Shown: positions 14,890 through 18,734 of the stretch, piece by piece | Layout of the letters: each line of letters opens with the position of its first letter | Position numbering within the stretch: position 1 is the stretch's first letter | From: HRBIN12 sp964640965 | Lineage (GTDB): Bacteria > Actinomycetota > UBA4738 > HRBIN12 | Length of the DNA: 18,734 nt | Assembly (NCBI GenBank): GCA_964640965.1 | Contig: CAZXJB010000043.1 | Span: forward strand, 1 to 18,734 | Direction: 5' to 3' | The notes under the pieces: model-generated | The model's database searches: none | Told to the model about the DNA's origin: nothing | The model's input: only the letters and a program-made list of their open reading frames with translations | Translations under genes and position numbers: made by a program

Positions 14890-16077
14890 CTAGCGGTCGA
14901 CGTCGCCGACGACGAAGAAGATCGATCCGAGGATCGAGATGAGGTCGGGGATCAGCGTCCCCGGCAGGATCGCCGGCAGCAGCGAGACGTTCGAGAACGA
15001 GGCCGTCCGCATCTTCAGGCGGTACGGCTGCCGCTTCCCGTTGCCGACCAGGTAGTACCCCATGAGGCCGAGCGGGTTCTCGGTCCGCACGTAGACCTCG
15101 CCCTCGAGGGAGAGCTTCTTCGGCAGCTTCGCCGTCCGGTACTCGCCCGCCGGCATCTTCTCCAGGCACTGCTCGACGATGTCGCAGGACTCGTGCATCC
15201 GCCGCAGGAGCACCCACAGCCGATCGTAGGAGTCGCCGTTGCGGCCCACGGGGACCTGGAACTCGACCTCGCCGTACTTCTCGTAGGGCTCGTCCTTGCG
15301 CGGGTCCATCGGGATCCCGCTCGCGTGCAGCGTCGGCCCCGAGGCGCCGTAGGCGACCGCGACCTCCGGCGGGATCACGCCCACCCCGACGGTGCGGGCG
15401 TGGATGATCTCGTTGCCCATGATGAGGTTGTCGAAGTCCGTCAGGCGCTTGCGGACGTGCGCGAGGACCTCGGCCGCCTGCCTCATGAAGCCCCGGGGGA
15501 GATCGTCCTTCACCCCGCCCACCCGCGCGTAGGAGTGGTGCATCCGCGCGCCGGTGGCGGTCTCCATGAGGTTCTGGATCATCTCGCGCTCGATGAACGC
15601 GTAGAAGACCGGGGTCATCGCGCCGAGCTCGAGCGGGTACGAGCCGAAGAACATCAGGTGGTTCAGGATCCGGTTCAGCTCGGCCATCATCGTGCGGATC
15701 CACTGCGCGCGCTCGGGCACCTCGATCCCGGCGAGGCGCTCGACGGCGATCACGAAGCCGAGCTCGTTGTTGAAGGCCGAGAGCCAATCGTGCCGGTTCA
15801 TGAGCACGAGCACCTGGCGGGCGTCGCGCTGCTCGGCGAGCTTCTCGGCGCCGCGGTGCATGTAGCCGATGACGGGCTCGGCCCGGGTGATGACCTCGCC
15901 GTCGAGCTCCAGGACGAGCCGGAGCACCCCGTGGGTCGAGGGGTGCTGCGGGCCGATGTTGAGGATCATCTCCTCGGTGTGGAGCCCTCGACCCGCGATC
16001 TCGACGTCGATCCCGCCGCCGCGGACGAGCCACTGCTCGGCGGCGGCGGAGAAGACGGTCCGCTCCTGCGTGTCCAT
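14890..16077 (-). CDS. nuoD: NADH-quinone oxidoreductase subunit D, NuoD2-like, orphan
   Basis: This 395-aa protein is the 49-kDa/NuoD subunit of respiratory complex I, which helps form the quinone site. Family landmarks: NIGPQHPSTHGVLRLVLELDG (40-60), GYMHRGAEKL (71-80), RAQWIRTMMAELNRILNHLM (123-142), TGARMHHSY (175-183), VEFQVPVGRNGDSYDR (271-286) and a C-terminal end GSIFFVVGDVDR. H49 aligns with the quinone-site His (bovine His59), but the partner Tyr (bovine Tyr108) is W98 here, in NRHDWLSAF. I recall this same stretch from the NuoD2 paralogue of Streptomyces. The gene stands alone: no other nuo gene is in the window. ATG 16077 is preferred, with AGGA 10 bases upstream; GTG 16086 would add three residues. 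It could serve a second complex I-like enzyme encoded elsewhere. Confidence 0.92.
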   Translation of the reverse strand: MDTQERTVFSAAAEQWLVRGGGIDVEIAGRGLHTEEMILNIGPQHPSTHGVLRLVLELDGEVITRAEPVIGYMHRGAEKLAEQRDARQVLVLMNRHDWLSAFNNELGFVIAVERLAGIEVPERAQWIRTMMAELNRILNHLMFFGSYPLELGAMTPVFYAFIEREMIQNLMETATGARMHHSYARVGGVKDDLPRGFMRQAAEVLAHVRKRLTDFDNLIMGNEIIHARTVGVGVIPPEVAVAYGASGPTLHASGIPMDPRKDEPYEKYGEVEFQVPVGRNGDSYDRLWVLLRRMHESCDIVEQCLEKMPAGEYRTAKLPKKLSLEGEVYVRTENPLGLMGYYLVGNGKRQPYRLKMRTASFSNVSLLPAILPGTLIPDLISILGSIFFVVGDVDR

Positions 16078-16107
16078 CGGCCCCACATCCTGCCACGCGG
16101 GAGGGGT

Positions 16108-16131
16108 CGGTGCCCACGCCGGTGCCCACGT
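16108..16131. repeat. 12-base tandem repeat between nuoD and selA
   Basis: Two adjacent near-identical units, CGGTGCCCACGC (16108-16119) and CGGTGCCCACGT (16120-16131), lie in the 98-base divergent gap. They are about 30 bases upstream of the nuoD start and 29 bases upstream of the predicted selA -10 box. They could be a direct-repeat operator; a chance duplication in GC-rich DNA cannot be excluded. Confidence 0.5.
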
Positions 16132-16159
16132 CGGCGGGTCGGCGGAGCGTCCCGCGCGC

Positions 16160-16165
16160 TAGCCT
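16160..16165 (+). promoter_or_regulatory. Predicted -10 box for the selA-selB operon
   Basis: TAGCCT matches TANNNT and ends 10 bases before the selA ATG at 16176, predicting a leader of only a few bases. No ribosome-binding site is visible, so the message is close to leaderless. No -35 box was recognised. Confidence 0.4.
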
Positions 16166-16175
16166 GGCGGCGACC

Positions 16176-17558
16176 ATGAGCGCGAGCCAGGCCCGGCGCC
16201 GGCTGCCGTCGGTGGATGCCCTGCTCCGGAGCGACCCCGGTCGACGGGCCTCCGCGGTCTTCGGGCGCCCCCTCGTGAAGATCGCCGTCCGCCAGGTCCT
16301 CGACGAGCTGCGGGCGGCGGCCGCGGACGGGGCCGAGCCGCCCGAGGCCGACACCATCCTCGCCCGCGCGCTCCAGCTCGCCTCCGGGACCGCGAACGGC
16401 ATCGTCCCGGTCATCAACGCGACCGGCGTGATCCTCCACACCGGCCTCGGGCGCGCGCCCTTGCCGCCCGAGGCGGCCGAGGCGGCGGCGCGGGCCGCGA
16501 CCGGGTACGCCGACCTCGAGGTCGAGCGCACGACCGGCCGGCGCGGCCGCCGGACCGCGAGGGCGGAGCTCCTCCTGCGCGCCCTCACGGGGGCCGAGGA
16601 CGCGCTCGTCGTGAACAACGGGGCGGCCGGGGTGCTGCTCGCGCTCGCCGCCCTCGCCAAGGGCCGGCAGGTCCTCGTCTCGCGGGGGGAGCTCATCGAG
16701 ATCGGCGGGGAGTTCCGGATCCCGGACATCATGGCGGCCTCCGGGGCCAAGCTCGTCGAGGTCGGCACGACGAACCGCACGCGCCCGGCCGACTACCGCG
16801 CCGCCCTGTCCGAGCGCACCGCCGCCATCCTGAAGGTGCACCCGAGCAACTACCGCGTCGTGGGGTTCACGGCGTCGCCGAGCCTGGCGGACCTGGTCGC
16901 GCTCGGCGCGAAGGCCGGCGTCCCGGTCCTCTACGACCTCGGCTCGGGGCTGCTGCACCGCTACCCGGGCGTGCCGGGGGAGGAGCCCGCCGCGGACGAG
17001 GCCCTCGAGCAGGGCGCCGACCTCGTGATCTTCTCCGGGGACAAGCTCCTCGGGGGCCCGCAGGCGGGGTGCGTCCTCGGCCGGGCCGAGCTCGTCGAGC
17101 GGCTGCGCCGGCACCCGATCGCCCGGGCGGTCCGCGTGGACGTGATGCAGGTCGCCGCGCTCGAGCGCGTCCTCGCCGCCTACGCGCGGGACCGGCGCAC
17201 CGAGCTGCCCGTGTGGCGCATGCTCCGCGAGCCCCCCGAGGAGGTCCACCGGCGCGCGGCGGCCCTCGCGGAGGCCCTCGACGGCGAGCTCGAGGGCGCC
17301 TACGTCGTGCCGTGCCGCTCGACCGTCGGGGGCGGCTCGCTCCCGGGCCATGAGATCCCCTCCTTCGGCGTCGAGGTCCGCGTCCCCGACCCGCCGGCGA
17401 TGGCCGCCCGCCTGCGGATGGGGCGGCCGAGCGTGTTCTGCCGCGTGGGCGAGGACGGCGTCCTCTTCGACCTCCGGACGGTGCCTCCCGAGCGCACGGG
17501 CGATCTCGCGCGGGCGATCCAGTACGCGCTCGAGGGCCACGACCTCGCGGATGACTGA
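16176..17558 (+). CDS. selA: L-seryl-tRNA(Sec) selenium transferase
   Basis: This 460-aa PLP-dependent enzyme converts seryl-tRNA(Sec) to selenocysteyl-tRNA(Sec) using selenophosphate. It is full length for bacterial SelA (about 460 aa). The N-terminal RRLPSVDALL (8-17) and INATGVILHTGLGRAPL (80-96) are family signatures. RTTGRRGRR (118-126) and VVNNGAAGVLLAL (145-157) follow, then LYDLGSGLL (252-260), and the PLP-binding lysine is K290 in FSGDKLLGGPQAG (286-298). The C-terminal domain includes VGGGSLPGHEIPS (384-396). The ATG at 16176 is chosen over upstream in-frame starts because the family begins here and a TANNNT box lies 10 bases before it. The stop overlaps the selB start by eight bases, so the two Sec genes form an operon. 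selC and selD are not in the window. Confidence 0.96.
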   Translation: MSASQARRRLPSVDALLRSDPGRRASAVFGRPLVKIAVRQVLDELRAAAADGAEPPEADTILARALQLASGTANGIVPVINATGVILHTGLGRAPLPPEAAEAAARAATGYADLEVERTTGRRGRRTARAELLLRALTGAEDALVVNNGAAGVLLALAALAKGRQVLVSRGELIEIGGEFRIPDIMAASGAKLVEVGTTNRTRPADYRAALSERTAAILKVHPSNYRVVGFTASPSLADLVALGAKAGVPVLYDLGSGLLHRYPGVPGEEPAADEALEQGADLVIFSGDKLLGGPQAGCVLGRAELVERLRRHPIARAVRVDVMQVAALERVLAAYARDRRTELPVWRMLREPPEEVHRRAAALAEALDGELEGAYVVPCRSTVGGGSLPGHEIPSFGVEVRVPDPPAMAARLRMGRPSVFCRVGEDGVLFDLRTVPPERTGDLARAIQYALEGHDLADD

Positions 17559-18734
17559 GGCGCCCGAGATCGCCCCCCACGTCATCGCGACCGCCGGCCA
17601 CGTCGACCACGGGAAGTCCAGCCTCATCGTGCGCCTCACCGGCATCGACCCCGACCGGTGGGAGGAGGAGAAGCGGCGGGGGCTCACGATCGACCTCGGC
17701 TACGCGTGGTGCACGCTGCCCTCGGGCCGCGAGGTCGGGTTCGTCGACGTGCCCGGGCACGAGCGGTTCGTGCGGAACATGCTCGCCGGCGTCGGCCCGG
17801 TGCGCCTCGTCCTCTTCGTGGTCGCCGCCGACGAGGGATGGAAGCCGCAGTCGGAGGAGCACCTGCAGATCGTCGACGTCCTCGGGGCCGAGGGCGGGGT
17901 GGTGGCGCTCACGAAGGTCGATCTCGTGGACGAGGACCGGCTCGCGCAGGCCAGGGCCGAGGTCGCCGAGCGCCTCGCCGGCACCGTCCTCGAGGGCTCG
18001 CGCATCGTGCCGTGCTCGGCCGCGAGCGGCGAGGGGCTGGACGCGCTGCTCGCGGCGATCGACGCCATGGTCGGCTCGGCGCCCGAGCCCGAGCGCGACG
18101 GCCGGGCCCGCCTGTTCGTGGACCGGGTCTTCACGATCCGCGGCGCGGGGACGGTCGTCACCGGGACGCTCACCGGCGGACCGATCTCCCTCGGCGACGA
18201 GGTCGAGCTCTACCCCACCGGCCGCCGGGCGCGCGTCCGCGGCCTCCAGACGCACAAGCGGCCGGTCGAGGTCGCGCGACCCGTCTCGCGGGTCGCGGTG
18301 AACCTCGTGGGGGCCGAGCGGCAGACGATCGCCCGGGGCGACGTGCTCGGTCCGCCGGGTGCCTGGCGGCCCACGCGGTGGATCGAGGCCCGGATCCGAC
18401 CCGTGCGGGGGCTCGCCCACCCGCTGACCGCGCGCGGGGCGTTCAAGCTCCACGCCGGCTCGGCAGAGCGCGAGGTCCGGCTGCGGCTGTACGGGACGGG
18501 CGAGGTCGGCCCGGAGGGCGCCTTCGTCCGGATCTCGCTCTCGGAGCCCCTCGTGCTCGCGCCCTTCGACCGGTTCGTCCTGCGCGAGGTCGGACGCCGC
18601 GAGACCGTGGCCGGCGGCGTCGTGCTCGACCCCGACCCGCCGCCGCGGCCCGGACCCGACGCCGCCGAGCGTCTGGGCGCGCGGGAGTCGGCCGCCGCGG
18701 CCGAGCTGCCGGCGCTCCTGGTCGCCGAGCGGGG
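17551..18734 (+). CDS. selB: Selenocysteine-specific elongation factor SelB (3' end missing)
   Basis: The first 394 codons of SelB run off the right edge without a stop. SelB is the GTPase that delivers Sec-tRNA(Sec) to UGA codons marked by a SECIS hairpin. GTPase motifs: G1 GHVDHGKS (16-23), G2 threonine in RGLTID (43-48), G3 DVPGH (66-70), G4 TKVD (121-124) and a G5-like CSA (155-157). Domain II starts near 187 (LFVDRVFTIRGAGTVVTGTL), and a third EF-Tu-like domain continues to about 360 (ending VLREVGRRETVAGG). The C-terminal winged helices that bind SECIS RNA are beyond the window. The ATG overlaps the end of selA by eight bases without a well-placed ribosome-binding site, indicating coupled translation. 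Nothing in the visible part suggests inactivation. Confidence 0.95.
   Translation, partial: MTEAPEIAPHVIATAGHVDHGKSSLIVRLTGIDPDRWEEEKRRGLTIDLGYAWCTLPSGREVGFVDVPGHERFVRNMLAGVGPVRLVLFVVAADEGWKPQSEEHLQIVDVLGAEGGVVALTKVDLVDEDRLAQARAEVAERLAGTVLEGSRIVPCSAASGEGLDALLAAIDAMVGSAPEPERDGRARLFVDRVFTIRGAGTVVTGTLTGGPISLGDEVELYPTGRRARVRGLQTHKRPVEVARPVSRVAVNLVGAERQTIARGDVLGPPGAWRPTRWIEARIRPVRGLAHPLTARGAFKLHAGSAEREVRLRLYGTGEVGPEGAFVRISLSEPLVLAPFDRFVLREVGRRETVAGGVVLDPDPPPRPGPDAAERLGARESAAAAELPALLVAER

Noticed and set aside
11826..14942. 1038-codon plus-strand frame across the Nudix, midA and propeller region
   Set aside because: Its translation is Arg/Pro/Gly repeats without domains and overlaps three genes with clear family motifs in other frames.
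14890..16077. Annotation as a [NiFe]-hydrogenase large subunit
   Set aside because: The NuoD family is related to this group, but the CxxC pairs that bind nickel are absent and the GDVDR C-terminus is typical of complex I.
16867..18453. 528-codon minus-strand frame opposite selA and selB
   Set aside because: It is an antisense shadow; SelA and SelB motifs are unambiguous on the plus strand.

Overview
The window is very GC-rich, with codon third positions almost all G or C. It has the gene content of an actinobacterium (Actinomycetota): an AdnA/AdnB-type helicase-nuclease pair, TANNNT -10 boxes with few recognisable -35 boxes, GTG starts, and several transcripts that look leaderless or nearly so. 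The genus cannot be named from sequence alone; a deep-branching or metagenomic actinobacterium is a fair guess. Genes are tightly packed. No gap reaches 300 bases, and no tRNA, rRNA, insertion sequence, prophage or CRISPR array was seen.

Layout. (1) Positions 2-5739, plus strand: the end of an adnA-like gene, cut by the left edge, and a complete adnB-like gene joined by an ATGA overlap. Together they would form a DNA double-strand-end resection machine. (2) 5779-6557, minus: a coupled pair made of a stand-alone cyclic-nucleotide-binding (CNB) domain protein and a 118-aa protein of unknown function. Divergent to it at 6666-7295 is a Crp/Fnr-type regulator. (3) 7303-10381, minus: a polyamine ABC transporter, potD-potB-potC in transcription order, with no ATPase gene beside it. 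(4) 10610-12178, minus: a metallo-beta-lactamase-fold hydrolase with a C-terminal winged helix and a four-cysteine zinc-ribbon-like tail, preceded by a NUDT7/8/19-type Nudix hydrolase. (5) 12208-14844, plus: a MidA/NDUFAF7-family methyltransferase and a secreted six-Asp-box beta-propeller protein. (6) 14890-16077, minus: a lone nuoD-like gene of the variant resembling Streptomyces NuoD2, outside any nuo operon. (7) 16176 to the right edge, plus: selA and the first part of selB, overlapping by 8 bases, so the organism probably makes selenoproteins.

Most of this is recognisable housekeeping and accessory metabolism. I do not see a clearly new multi-gene system. The points most worth a second look are these. 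The orphan NuoD has Trp at the position of the quinone-site Tyr, yet keeps the arginine that NDUFAF7 methylates in the mitochondrial homologue, and a MidA/NDUFAF7 gene lies nearby. Of the divergent CNB proteins, one has an intact ligand motif but no DNA-binding domain, and the other has a DNA-binding domain but a degenerate ligand motif. The potD transcript has a leader that could encode a CxxC peptide overlapping potD. The AdnA-like subunit has an eroded motor but an intact nuclease.
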